DNA of 40,602 nucleotides. It comes from Planctomycetota bacterium (lineage in GTDB: Bacteria; Planctomycetota; Planctomycetia; Pirellulales; Lacipirellulaceae). The stretch covers positions 1 to 40,602 of the forward strand of contig JABDGM010000035.1 of NCBI GenBank assembly GCA_013286045.1. Reading direction: 5' to 3'. Within the stretch, counting starts at the first letter, position 1, and the number at the start of each line of letters is the position of its first letter. The notes beneath the pieces were generated by a model, which made no database searches, had not been told where the DNA came from, and was given only the letters and a program-made list of their open reading frames with translations. The position numbers were made by a program, and so were the translations under genes. Positions 23,560-31,091 of the stretch are shown in pieces.

Positions 23560-24513
23560 ATGCCAACACTCAACGATCGTGCCAATGAGCTCGCCAACGC
23601 CATGGCCGCCGATGCCGACAACCTCGGCATCGCTGTGCTCACCCTCGAGTGCGGCACGCGCATCATCGACTGCGGCGTAGAAGCGGCTGGTAGCTTCGAA
23701 GCCGGACGCCGACTCGCCGAAGTTTGCTTGGCCGGACTCGCAACTGTGACGATCGAGTCGCCAGATGCCACTGTGCCGGATATTGGCTGCAACCGGTCGG
23801 TGCACGTGCGCACTTCAAATCCCGTTGCCGCATGCATGGCTTCGCAATACGCCGGTTGGGAGTTGAAGGGCAGTAAGTTTTTCGCAATGGGCTCAGGCCC
23901 AATGCGAGCCGCTGCGTGCCGTGAGACGATTTTCCAATACATCGGCAACTGCGAGAGACCGCCCCAGTGCGTGGGTATATTGGAGACAAGCAAACTCCCG
24001 CCAAACGATATTTGCGTTTCCATCGCCGAAAAGTGCGGGATATCAACCCAGAATCTGACCCTCCTTGTAGCACGCACAGCGAGTCCCGCCGGAACGCTTC
24101 AAATTGTCGCCAGAAGCGTTGAAACGGCTCTTCACAAACTCTACGAACTTGGCTTTGATCTAAACCGAGTAGTCGAGGGATCAGGATCCGCACCTCTACC
24201 GCCAATTGGCGATACCGACCTACAGGCGATTGGTTGGACGAACGACGTAATTCTCTACGGTGCGGTTGTCCGCCTCAAAGTACAGGGCGAAGATCTAACC
24301 TGCATAAGCGGCGTGCCTAGCAGCAACTCAAAAGACTACGGCCGCCCCTTCGAAGAGATCTTCCAGCGTTATAACGGCGACTTTTATAGCATCGATCCGT
24401 TTTTATTCAGCCCGGCCGTCATCGAAGTGGAAAACACTGACACTGGAGAACTGGTTCGCTACGGCCAAACCGCCCCCGCCATTCTCGCCGAATCCTTCCG
24501 CGCAAAAAAGTAG
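23560..24513 (+). CDS. mch: Methenyltetrahydromethanopterin cyclohydrolase
   Basis: Interconverts methenyl- and formyl-tetrahydromethanopterin in the archaeal-type C1 pathway that planctomycetes and methylotrophs share. 317 residues, the family length. Seen: LNDRANELANAM, PDIGCNRSVHVRTSNPVAACMASQYAGW, the GSGPMRAAA loop, VVEGSGSAPLPPIG, and YGRPFEEIFQRYNGDFYSID. ATG 23551 (MAIMPTLND) and ATG 23560 (MPTLND) are both possible. The latter is given because a TACAAT at 23547-23552 would place a transcript start at or next to it, a leaderless arrangement; neither has a ribosome-binding site. A strong terminator ends just upstream. No other C1 genes are in the window. Confidence 0.93.
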   Translation: MPTLNDRANELANAMAADADNLGIAVLTLECGTRIIDCGVEAAGSFEAGRRLAEVCLAGLATVTIESPDATVPDIGCNRSVHVRTSNPVAACMASQYAGWELKGSKFFAMGSGPMRAAACRETIFQYIGNCERPPQCVGILETSKLPPNDICVSIAEKCGISTQNLTLLVARTASPAGTLQIVARSVETALHKLYELGFDLNRVVEGSGSAPLPPIGDTDLQAIGWTNDVILYGAVVRLKVQGEDLTCISGVPSSNSKDYGRPFEEIFQRYNGDFYSIDPFLFSPAVIEVENTDTGELVRYGQTAPAILAESFRAKK

Positions 24514-24533
24514 CCCAACCTTCCTGGTTGGGC
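24513..24533. repeat. Perfect hairpin starting at the mch stop codon
   Basis: GCCCAACC (24513-24520) and GGTTGGGC (24526-24533) around TTCCT. The first base is the last base of the mch TAG stop. No T-run follows, so it is not a classical terminator. It lies between convergent mch and gap and may act as an mRNA 3' end structure. The TAGCCC context recurs after other genes in this window (tlpA-like gene, DUF1552 gene). Confidence 0.6.
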
Positions 24534-24593
24534 CACTCGTTGCATGGAGGACGCCATGCTAGTGCTGTTCTAGATTTCTAAGCAGGAACAGGC

Positions 24594-25616
24594 CTACTTG
24601 AATTTCGCAATCTTCGCGATGAGGTCCGCCGTACGAGCGCTGTAGCCCCATTCGTTATCGTACCAGCTCACAATCTTCAGCAAGTTCCCGTCCATAACTT
24701 GCGTAAAGTCGGCCGCAAAGATCGAGCTGTGCGGATCACCGATAATATCGCTCGAAACGATCGGGTCTTCCGTGTAATCCAAAATACCCTTCAGCGGCCC
24801 TTCCGCCGCCTTCTTCATCGCCGCGTTGACTTCTTCCTTGGTTACGGTCTTCGCCATCACGGCCGTTAAGTCGACCACGCTGCCCGTCGTAACCGGCACA
24901 CGCAGTGAAATACCGGTGAGCTTCCCCTTCAGCGCGGGAATGACCTCGCCGACGGCTTTCGCGGCACCCGTCGAAGTTGGAATGATATTCACCGCCGCGG
25001 CCCGCGCCCGATACGGATCTGAGTGCGGAAAATCCTGCACGACCTGGTCGTTCGTGTAGGCGTGCACCGTCGTCATGAGACCCTTCTCAATGCCGAACGT
25101 CTCATGCAACACCTTGGCAACTGGCGCCAAGCAGTTTGTGGTGCAGCTGGCATTGCTGATATATTTCATGTCCGCCGTGAGCTTGTCGTCGTTCACGCCA
25201 AGCACGCACGTAAGATCGGGCGTATCCTTTGCTGGCGCGCTCAGCACCACGCGCTTCGCACCAGCCTGAACGTGCGAATCGTAACCTGCTTTGCCGTCCT
25301 TAGCACGGCCCGTGAAAATACCCGTGCTTTCGACGACAACGTCGACATTCATCTCTTTCCACGGCAGCTCGGCCGGATTGCGAACTTCCAAAGCCCGAAT
25401 CTTCGTGCCGTTAACAATGAGGTTCTCTTTATCGTGGCTCACCGTGCCCGGAAAACGGCGGTGCGTACTGTCGTACTTGAGCAGCGTCGCCAACAATTTG
25501 TTGTCCGTCAGGTCGTTGATCGCAACGACTTCGAACTCATCCTTACGGGCCCACAAATTCCGAAACGTCAGTCGACCAATTCGACCGAACCCGTTAATGG
25601 CAACACGAATAGCCAC
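24594..25616 (-). CDS. gap: Glyceraldehyde-3-phosphate dehydrogenase, type I
   Basis: Glycolytic enzyme oxidising and phosphorylating glyceraldehyde 3-phosphate with NAD; 340 residues, the usual length. Seen: the Rossmann motif [19 protein letters not shown]-type acidic residues in AINDLTD (about residues 33-39), the catalytic Cys158 in [18 protein letters not shown], and the C-terminal [12 protein letters not shown]. The start is GTG 25616, set by GGAGG 7 nt upstream. A promoter with a perfect -10 lies at 25666-25694. It is convergent with mch, and its upstream region is separate from mtaB, so it is probably transcribed alone. Confidence 0.97.
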   Translation of the reverse strand: MAIRVAINGFGRIGRLTFRNLWARKDEFEVVAINDLTDNKLLATLLKYDSTHRRFPGTVSHDKENLIVNGTKIRALEVRNPAELPWKEMNVDVVVESTGIFTGRAKDGKAGYDSHVQAGAKRVVLSAPAKDTPDLTCVLGVNDDKLTADMKYISNASCTTNCLAPVAKVLHETFGIEKGLMTTVHAYTNDQVVQDFPHSDPYRARAAAVNIIPTSTGAAKAVGEVIPALKGKLTGISLRVPVTTGSVVDLTAVMAKTVTKEEVNAAMKKAAEGPLKGILDYTEDPIVSSDIIGDPHSSIFAADFTQVMDGNLLKIVSWYDNEWGYSARTADLIAKIAKFK

Positions 25617-25665
25617 TGTTCATCCTCCGACTTGATACTCAAATTCACCAAAAATTGAACCACTG

Positions 25666-25694
25666 ATTATACCGGTGACAGAATGGCCGAACAA
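25666..25694 (-). promoter_or_regulatory. Candidate promoter of gap
   Basis: Minus strand TTGTTC (25689-25694), 17-nt spacer, perfect TATAAT (25666-25671). Transcript start is expected near 25659, about 43 nt before the GTG start of gap, with GGAGG in between. Confidence 0.55.
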
Positions 25695-25761
25695 CGGCCT
25701 AGAATTCGGCGGTCTCGCTCACGAGACGCATCTTAAGAGACACCACGCCAGAGCTTGCGGT

Positions 25762-27024
25762 TCATTCGCCGATGATTCGATCGCCGCAAACTTCCTTAGC
25801 AACGACATCTACGAACCGGCCTTCATCGTGCCCGCTCGCACGGAACTGGACCGTCGCATACCGGCAGGATGTTCCCGTCCAGCCTCCGAATCCTGAATCT
25901 TCGGTTTCAACCAGCGCGCGTAACTTCATCCCAAGCAAACTGCGGTAATATTCGTCCCGCAACTCCGCCTCAACGCGCCCCAGCTCGCGGCACCTTTCCT
26001 GCTGCACCTGCTTCGATACCTGATTCGCCATCGTCGCCGCCGGCGTTCCACGCCGCGGACTGAACGGAAAGATGTGAATCTTCGAAAAACCAACCGCCCG
26101 CGAAACGATCTCCGTCTCCCGGAACTCCGCATCTGTCTCGCCGGGAAAGCCAACGATGATGTCCGTCGTAATCGCCGGCCGATCGAGCGCCTTCTTCAGA
26201 AGCTCACAACGATCAACGAACCGCCGCGCACCCCATCGCCGACGCATCCGCCGCAGTACGCCATCGCTGCCGCTCTGCATCGAGATATGCAAATGCGGCG
26301 CGACTTTATCACCATGCTCGGCCATCACCTGTATCAGCTCGCGCGTAACTTCTGTCGCTTCGATACTCGACAGCCGCACCCGAAAATCCCCCGGTAACTC
26401 GGCGATCTGCCGTACCAAATGCGATAGCCGCACCCACTTCTCTTTCGGCGCGTTGCGATTCCAATCCACGCCGTAGTGCCCAAGATGAATTCCTGTGAGC
26501 ACGACTTCGCGATACCCGCGATCCACCAGCCGCCGCACTTCATCCAGAATGTGCTCAACCGGTCGGCTCGCCAGATTCGGCCGCACGTGCGGAATGATGC
26601 AGAAGCTGCATCGCAGCAAACACCCATCCTGCACTTTCACATACGCCCGATGCCGACGCCCGAACCCGCTGATGCCCGTCGGAATATCCGTCACGCCAAA
26701 CCGCCCCAACAAGTCCGGCAGCTCGCGCTTGTCCGTCACCACCTGCGACACGCCCGGCAGCGCCGCCACTTCCTCGGGTGCCCGAGTCGCATAGCACCCC
26801 ATCACCACAATCTTCGCGCCCGGGTTCCGCCGCGCCATCCGCCGAATCGTCTGCCGACTCTTCGCGTCTCCCTCATTCGTCACCGTGCACGTATTTACGA
26901 TGCAAAGCTCGGCCGCTTCATCATCAACCGCATCCTGGTAACCAATGCCGAGCAGCCCTTCGCGCACGAACTCCGTCTCGTACTGATTAACTTTGCAGCC
27001 AAGCGTAGCCGTCCGTAACTTCAT
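25762..27024 (-). CDS. mtaB: tRNA (N6-L-threonylcarbamoyladenosine(37)-C2)-methylthiotransferase
   Basis: Radical SAM methylthiotransferase that adds methylthio to t6A37 of tRNAs reading ANN codons; 420 residues. Cluster-binding cysteines in the N-terminal UPF0004 domain are C10 (LGCKVNQYE), C46 (NTCTVTN) and C77 (GCYATR). The radical SAM triad is CLLRCSFC in the DGCLLRCSFCIIPHVR segment. A TRAM-like C-terminal part covers about the last 55 residues. LGCKVNQYE and GCYATR favour MtaB over MiaB or RimO. ATG 27024 begins 12 nt after the clpS stop, so the two form an operon. Confidence 0.92.
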   Translation of the reverse strand: MKLRTATLGCKVNQYETEFVREGLLGIGYQDAVDDEAAELCIVNTCTVTNEGDAKSRQTIRRMARRNPGAKIVVMGCYATRAPEEVAALPGVSQVVTDKRELPDLLGRFGVTDIPTGISGFGRRHRAYVKVQDGCLLRCSFCIIPHVRPNLASRPVEHILDEVRRLVDRGYREVVLTGIHLGHYGVDWNRNAPKEKWVRLSHLVRQIAELPGDFRVRLSSIEATEVTRELIQVMAEHGDKVAPHLHISMQSGSDGVLRRMRRRWGARRFVDRCELLKKALDRPAITTDIIVGFPGETDAEFRETEIVSRAVGFSKIHIFPFSPRRGTPAATMANQVSKQVQQERCRELGRVEAELRDEYYRSLLGMKLRALVETEDSGFGGWTGTSCRYATVQFRASGHDEGRFVDVVAKEVCGDRIIGE

Positions 27025-27036
27025 CTAGCGCCGCCC

Positions 27037-27399
27037 TCAACTCGCCGATTCGATCGTCGAATGCATCGACCCGGTGCAACTCTTAATGAGATCATCCTTG
27101 CCATACGCCAGAATCTGATCCCGCTTGAGCTCCGCCAACTCCTGCGTCGTCGTATAAACAATTACTTTCCCCTGCGTATCGACCGTCTCTGCCATCTTGT
27201 GGCACTGCTCTTGAGTGTGCCCGAACAGCTCCTTGAGCATCCGCTCCACGTACTCATACGAATGGGCATCACTGTCCCACAGCAACACATGGTAGCGCGG
27301 GACCTCACGCTCCTTCTTCTCTTTTTTGGCCTTTGGCTCCGCCACCATCGTGGCTGCTTCATCTTCGGGTTCGGCAACGACCGTTTCGTCGGCGTCCAT
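27037..27399 (-). CDS. clpS: ClpS-like adaptor with an altered N-degron pocket
   Basis: ClpS delivers N-end-rule substrates to ClpAP. 120 residues: a charged, probably disordered N terminus (about residues 1-34, rich in E, A and K), then the ClpS core (PRYHVLLWDSDAHSYEYV to LIKSC). Aligned by eye to E. coli ClpS, the degron-binding residues differ: N34 to D42, D35 to S43, M40 to Y48 and H66 to D74, while D36 is kept (D44). Fold and ClpA/C contact may be kept while substrate choice differs. ATG 27399 follows AAAGGTGAG. A TATAAT -10 lies at 27470-27475. Cotranscribed with mtaB. Confidence 0.82.
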   Translation of the reverse strand: MDADETVVAEPEDEAATMVAEPKAKKEKKEREVPRYHVLLWDSDAHSYEYVERMLKELFGHTQEQCHKMAETVDTQGKVIVYTTTQELAELKRDQILAYGKDDLIKSCTGSMHSTIESAS

Positions 27400-27469
27400 A
27401 ACTCACCTTTGGCAGGGTTCTGAAGGCCCAGGATCGCCTTCATTGCGGTGGTGAAACTGCTTTCAACGC

Positions 27470-27498
27470 ATTATATTGTACGGCCATTGAACCCAACA
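27470..27498 (-). promoter_or_regulatory. Candidate promoter of clpS-mtaB
   Basis: Perfect TATAAT on the minus strand at 27470-27475. A -35 is not convincing (TGTTGG at 17-nt spacing). The leader to the clpS ATG would be about 65 nt. The same intergenic region must also hold the divergent promoter of the M20 peptidase gene, for which no clear boxes were seen. Confidence 0.4.
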
Positions 27499-27512
27499 GG
27501 AACCCGCCGCAA

Positions 27513-28904
27513 ATGGACAGCGTTTCGTCCTACATCGAGAGCAATCGCGACCAATTCGCGGCCGATTTAGCTGAGCTGCTGCGAATCCCCAGCATCAGCG
27601 CTCAAGCCGAGAAAAACGCCGAAACGCGCCGCGCCGGCGAATGGGTCGCCTCGCAATTCAAAAACATGGGCCTCAAGCCGGAGGTGATCCCCACCAAAGG
27701 CCACCCGCTCGTCTATGCGGAAACGCCCGCCGTCCCCAGCAAGCCCGTCGTCCTCTGCTACGGCCACTACGACGTCCAACCGCCCGAGCCGCTCGACGAG
27801 TGGATCAGCCCCCCGTTCGAGCCCACCGTCCGCGACGGAAACATCTTTGCCCGCGGCGCTACCGACGACAAAGGCCAAATGCTCACGCACGTGAAAGGCG
27901 TCGAAGCCTGGATCAAGTCCGTCGGCAAGCTTCCGATTCAAGTGAAGTTCCTCATCGAAGGCGAAGAAGAGGTCGGCAGCCAGAACCTCGAACCGTACGT
28001 CGGACAAAATCGCGAGAAGCTTGCCTGCAACGCCGTCGTCATCAGCGACTGCAGCCAATTCGCCCCCGGCATCCCCGCCATCACCTACGGCCTGCGCGGC
28101 ATCGCCTACTACGAACTAAAACTCCGCGGCCCCAAGCAAGACCTCCACTCCGGCACCTTCGGCGGCGCAATCACCAACCCCGCGAACGCCCTCACCACCC
28201 TCCTCGCCGCGCTGCGAGACAAAGACGGCCGAGTCCAAGTCCCCGGCTTCTACGACGAAGTCGTCCCCCTCACCGACCGCGAGCGCGAAGAGTATCGCAA
28301 ACTCCCCGGCACCGAAGCCGAGTTCATGCAATCCGTCGGCGTCACGGGCATGTTCGGCGAAGCGGGCTACTCCGCGATCGAACGCCGCTGGGCCCGCCCC
28401 ACCTTCGACATCAACGGCCTTACTAGCGGCTACCAAGGCGAAGGCGCGAAGACAGTGCTCCCCGCAAAAGCCAGCGCCAAGTTCAGCTTCCGCCTCGTCC
28501 CCAACCAAGACCCCACCAAGATCACCAACGGCCTTCGCAAATTTTTGGAAGAGCGCCTCCCACCCGGCATCCAAATGGAGCTAGTCGATCACCACGGCGC
28601 TCCCGGCGTCATGGTCGCGCTCGAGAGCCCCTACATGGCCGCCGCCGCCGCCGCGATCGAATCCGCCTTCGGCAGAGCCCCCGTGATGATCCGCGAAGGC
28701 GGCTCCATCCCGATCGTCAACACCTTCGCCGACGAGCTAGGCGCCGACGTCCTCCTCCTTGGCTGGGGCCAAAACGACGACAACACCCACAGCCCCAATG
28801 AAAAATTCTCCCTCGACGACTACCACCGCGGCACCCTCGCCAGCGCCGCCCTTTGGGAACAGATCGCCAAGCTTTCACCAACAGAGAAGAGCAAGAAGAA
28901 GTAA
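27513..28904 (+). CDS. M20 family metallopeptidase (dipeptidase, CNDP-like)
   Basis: Cytoplasmic zinc-dependent dipeptidase, 463 residues, no signal peptide. Metal and catalytic motifs: CYGHYDVQP (His85, first metal ligand), ATDDKGQ (bridging Asp near 118), EGEEEVGS (catalytic Glu and ligand, about 150-153), SDCSQFAPG (Asp ligand) and a late His in NDDNTHSPNE. The central lid domain includes GPKQDLHSGTFGGAI, where the His contributes across the dimer. ATG 27513 (MDSVSSYIES). The exact substrate is unknown; family members cleave a range of dipeptides. Codon use is extremely GC3-rich, which produces long open antisense and shifted frames in this gene. Confidence 0.92.
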   Translation: MDSVSSYIESNRDQFAADLAELLRIPSISAQAEKNAETRRAGEWVASQFKNMGLKPEVIPTKGHPLVYAETPAVPSKPVVLCYGHYDVQPPEPLDEWISPPFEPTVRDGNIFARGATDDKGQMLTHVKGVEAWIKSVGKLPIQVKFLIEGEEEVGSQNLEPYVGQNREKLACNAVVISDCSQFAPGIPAITYGLRGIAYYELKLRGPKQDLHSGTFGGAITNPANALTTLLAALRDKDGRVQVPGFYDEVVPLTDREREEYRKLPGTEAEFMQSVGVTGMFGEAGYSAIERRWARPTFDINGLTSGYQGEGAKTVLPAKASAKFSFRLVPNQDPTKITNGLRKFLEERLPPGIQMELVDHHGAPGVMVALESPYMAAAAAAIESAFGRAPVMIREGGSIPIVNTFADELGADVLLLGWGQNDDNTHSPNEKFSLDDYHRGTLASAALWEQIAKLSPTEKSKKK

Positions 28905-28933
28905 CTGATTTAATAACGTAGGACCACGTTCTC

Positions 28934-30217
28934 ATGTTGGATAAGCGCTTCATCTTAGAAAATGCCGAAATCGTTCAGCGCAACTGCGACAACCGCGGCG
29001 TAAAGGCCGACGTCGCTCGCTTCGTCGATCTCGAATCGCAACGTCGCAAGCTTCAAGCCGAATCTGAAGAACTCTCGCGTTTAGCAAACGAGGTGAGTAA
29101 GTCGATCGGCAAGGCCAAGGACGATGCCGAACGCGATGCACGCAAAGACGAAGGCCGCCGCCTTCGCGAAATGAAAGAGAAAATTGCCGAGCACATGGAG
29201 CGCCTGGCCGCCGAAGCATCGCTCATCCTCAACTCAATGCCGAACCTCACGCACGCCGATTCACCGATTGGCGGCGAAGACGCCAGCAAAGAACTCCGTC
29301 GCGGCAAGACGGACGTCCGACCCTTCAGCTTCCCGGTCCAAGACCACGTCGCCCTCGCCGAGCAGCACAACCTCATCGATTTCGAAGGCGGCGCTCGCGT
29401 CGCCGGCCACGGCTTCTACTTCCTCAAAAACGAAGCCGCGATGCTCGAGCTTGCCCTACAACAATTTACGATGAGTTTCCTAGTCGGCGAAGGCTTCACG
29501 CCGATGATCACCCCCGACCTCGCTCGCGGCGATGTCCTGAAGGGCGTCGGCTTCATCCCCCGCGGTCCCGAAACGCAAATCTACAGCGTCGAAAATCAAG
29601 ACCTCAATCTCGTCGCCACCGCCGAAATCACGCTCGGCGGCCTCTACGCCGGCGAAGTCATCGACGCCGAAAAACTCCCCATTAAGCTTTGCGGCGTCAG
29701 CCACTGCTTCCGCACCGAAGCCGGCGCCGCCGGCCGCGCCTCCCGCGGCCTGTACCGCGTCCACCAATTCACCAAAGTCGAAATGTTCGCGTTCACCACG
29801 CCCGGACAAAGCGACGACATGCACAACTACTTCCGCGACCTCGAGTGCGAAATCTTCGACGCCCTCGGCATCCCCTACCGCGTCCTCGACATCGCCACCG
29901 GCGACCTCGGTGGCCCCGCCTATCGCAAGTTCGATCTCGAAGCCTGGATGCCCGGCCGCGGCACCAGCGGCGAGTTCGGCGAAGTCACCAGCACCTCAAA
30001 CTGCACCGACTACCAATCCCGCCGCCTCGACATCCGCTACAAAGTGAAAGGCGAAAAAGGCACGCAGCTCGTCCACACCCTCAACGGCACCGCCGTCGCC
30101 ATCAGCCGCGCGATCATCGCCATCCTCGAAAACTACCAACAGCCGGACGGCTCAATCCTCATCCCCGAAGCCCTCCGCAAGTGGATGGGCAAAGACCGTA
30201 TTGGCGGTCAGGACTAA
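28934..30217 (+). CDS. serS: Seryl-tRNA synthetase
   Basis: Class II synthetase charging tRNA-Ser (and tRNA-Sec where present); 427 residues, the normal bacterial length. The N-terminal tRNA-binding coiled coil spans about residues 30-105 (RRKLQAESEELSRLANEV to MERLAAEASLILNSM). The catalytic core has class II motif 2 (CFRTEAGAAGRASRGLYRVH) and motif 3 (NGTAVAISRAIIAILENYQ). ATG 28934 has a TAGGA about 12 nt upstream. It lies 29 nt after the M20 peptidase stop and may be cotranscribed with it. Confidence 0.97.
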   Translation: MLDKRFILENAEIVQRNCDNRGVKADVARFVDLESQRRKLQAESEELSRLANEVSKSIGKAKDDAERDARKDEGRRLREMKEKIAEHMERLAAEASLILNSMPNLTHADSPIGGEDASKELRRGKTDVRPFSFPVQDHVALAEQHNLIDFEGGARVAGHGFYFLKNEAAMLELALQQFTMSFLVGEGFTPMITPDLARGDVLKGVGFIPRGPETQIYSVENQDLNLVATAEITLGGLYAGEVIDAEKLPIKLCGVSHCFRTEAGAAGRASRGLYRVHQFTKVEMFAFTTPGQSDDMHNYFRDLECEIFDALGIPYRVLDIATGDLGGPAYRKFDLEAWMPGRGTSGEFGEVTSTSNCTDYQSRRLDIRYKVKGEKGTQLVHTLNGTAVAISRAIIAILENYQQPDGSILIPEALRKWMGKDRIGGQD

Positions 30218-30307
30218 TAAAGTCGCCTCACGCAGTTTGGCATGCCCTTTGCCAGTTTCTCTGTCCGAATCGCTCTTAATTCGTCCCCTCTTCCTCAAAG
30301 TAACGGC

Positions 30308-30967
30308 ATGAACATCCTCGTCCTCGATATCGGCGGCACGAACGTAAAAATCTGGAAGACCGGCGAAAGCGACAAAGAGAAAATCCCCTCCAGCAAAGAG
30401 CTAACTCCAACCGATCTCGTCGCTGGCGTCAAAAAGCTGACCGGCGATTGGAAATTCGACCGAGTCTCCATCGGCTACCCCGGAGATATCCGCCACGGCC
30501 ATCCCACGGCCGAGCCTTGGAACCTCGGCAACGGCTGGGTCGGCTTCGATTACGCCGCCGCCTTTGGCGTCCCAACGCGCATCATGAACGACGCCTGCAT
30601 GCAGGCCCTCGGCAGTTACGAGGGTGGCCGCATGCTCTACCTCGGTTTCGGCACGAGCATCGGCAGTGCGTTCATTTTCGATGGCACAATCATTCCGCTC
30701 GCGGTCGGCCATCTGAAACTGCACAACGACAAAACAATGGATGAAGCCGTCAACCGCAAAGCCTTGGAATCCGATTCCCACGGCAAATGGGAAAAGGCTG
30801 TGGTTGAGGCCGCGATGTCTCTTAAAGGCATGTTCTTCGCCGACTATGTAGTACTTGGCGGCGGCAACACCAAGAAAATAGAAGAGCTGCCCGAAGGCTG
30901 CCGCCGCGGCGGCAATCACAACGCCTACTTCGGCGGCCTCCGCATGTGGGAAGACGTCAAAACCTAA
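30308..30967 (+). CDS. ROK-type sugar kinase, polyphosphate glucokinase-like
   Basis: 219 residues with an actin-like ATPase fold: phosphate-1 loop MNILVLDIGGTNVKIWKTG, catalytic Asp in IMNDACMQALG, and phosphate-2 loop YLGFGTSIGSAFI. The ROK zinc motif (CxCGxxGC) is absent, as in polyphosphate glucokinases, which the overall pattern (IGYPGDIRHG, GHLKLHND) resembles. Likely phosphorylates glucose with polyphosphate and/or ATP; the donor cannot be read from the sequence. ATG 30308 is used because the kinase fold begins there; the open frame back to 30242 adds unconserved residues. The promoter of the next gene begins right after its stop. Confidence 0.8.
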   Translation: MNILVLDIGGTNVKIWKTGESDKEKIPSSKELTPTDLVAGVKKLTGDWKFDRVSIGYPGDIRHGHPTAEPWNLGNGWVGFDYAAAFGVPTRIMNDACMQALGSYEGGRMLYLGFGTSIGSAFIFDGTIIPLAVGHLKLHNDKTMDEAVNRKALESDSHGKWEKAVVEAAMSLKGMFFADYVVLGGGNTKKIEELPEGCRRGGNHNAYFGGLRMWEDVKT

Positions 30968-30989
30968 ACCAGGCCGCGTTCCGACTCGC

Positions 30990-31018
30990 TTGGTTGCCGC
31001 CCCGCACCCGGCTATAAT
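30990..31018 (+). promoter_or_regulatory. Candidate promoter of the DUF1592-DUF1552 genes
   Basis: TTGGTT (30990-30995), 17-nt spacer, perfect TATAAT (31013-31018). A start near 31025 would leave a leader of about 65 nt before GTG 31092. This also argues against the upstream TTG (30990) as start codon of the DUF1592 gene. Confidence 0.55.
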
Positions 31019-31091
31019 AAATGCTGCCCGCCTGAGCCATATTTTCACGGCTCACTTCCCGCCTTACCGGGCTCCCTTCAGCCCAACCCAA

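Noticed and set aside
23322..24077. Minus-strand frame of 251 codons over the prepilin 3' end and mch
   Set aside because: It would span a strong plus-strand terminator and cover conserved mch coding sequence; no recognisable motifs.
24513..24533. Terminator between mch and gap
   Set aside because: The stem is perfect, but there is no T-run on either strand; listed as a hairpin repeat only.
27641..28426. Open frame of 261 codons on the plus strand inside the M20 peptidase gene
   Set aside because: It is the shifted frame of a very GC3-rich gene; the translation is Arg/Pro/His-rich and matches no family, while the peptidase frame has all metal motifs.
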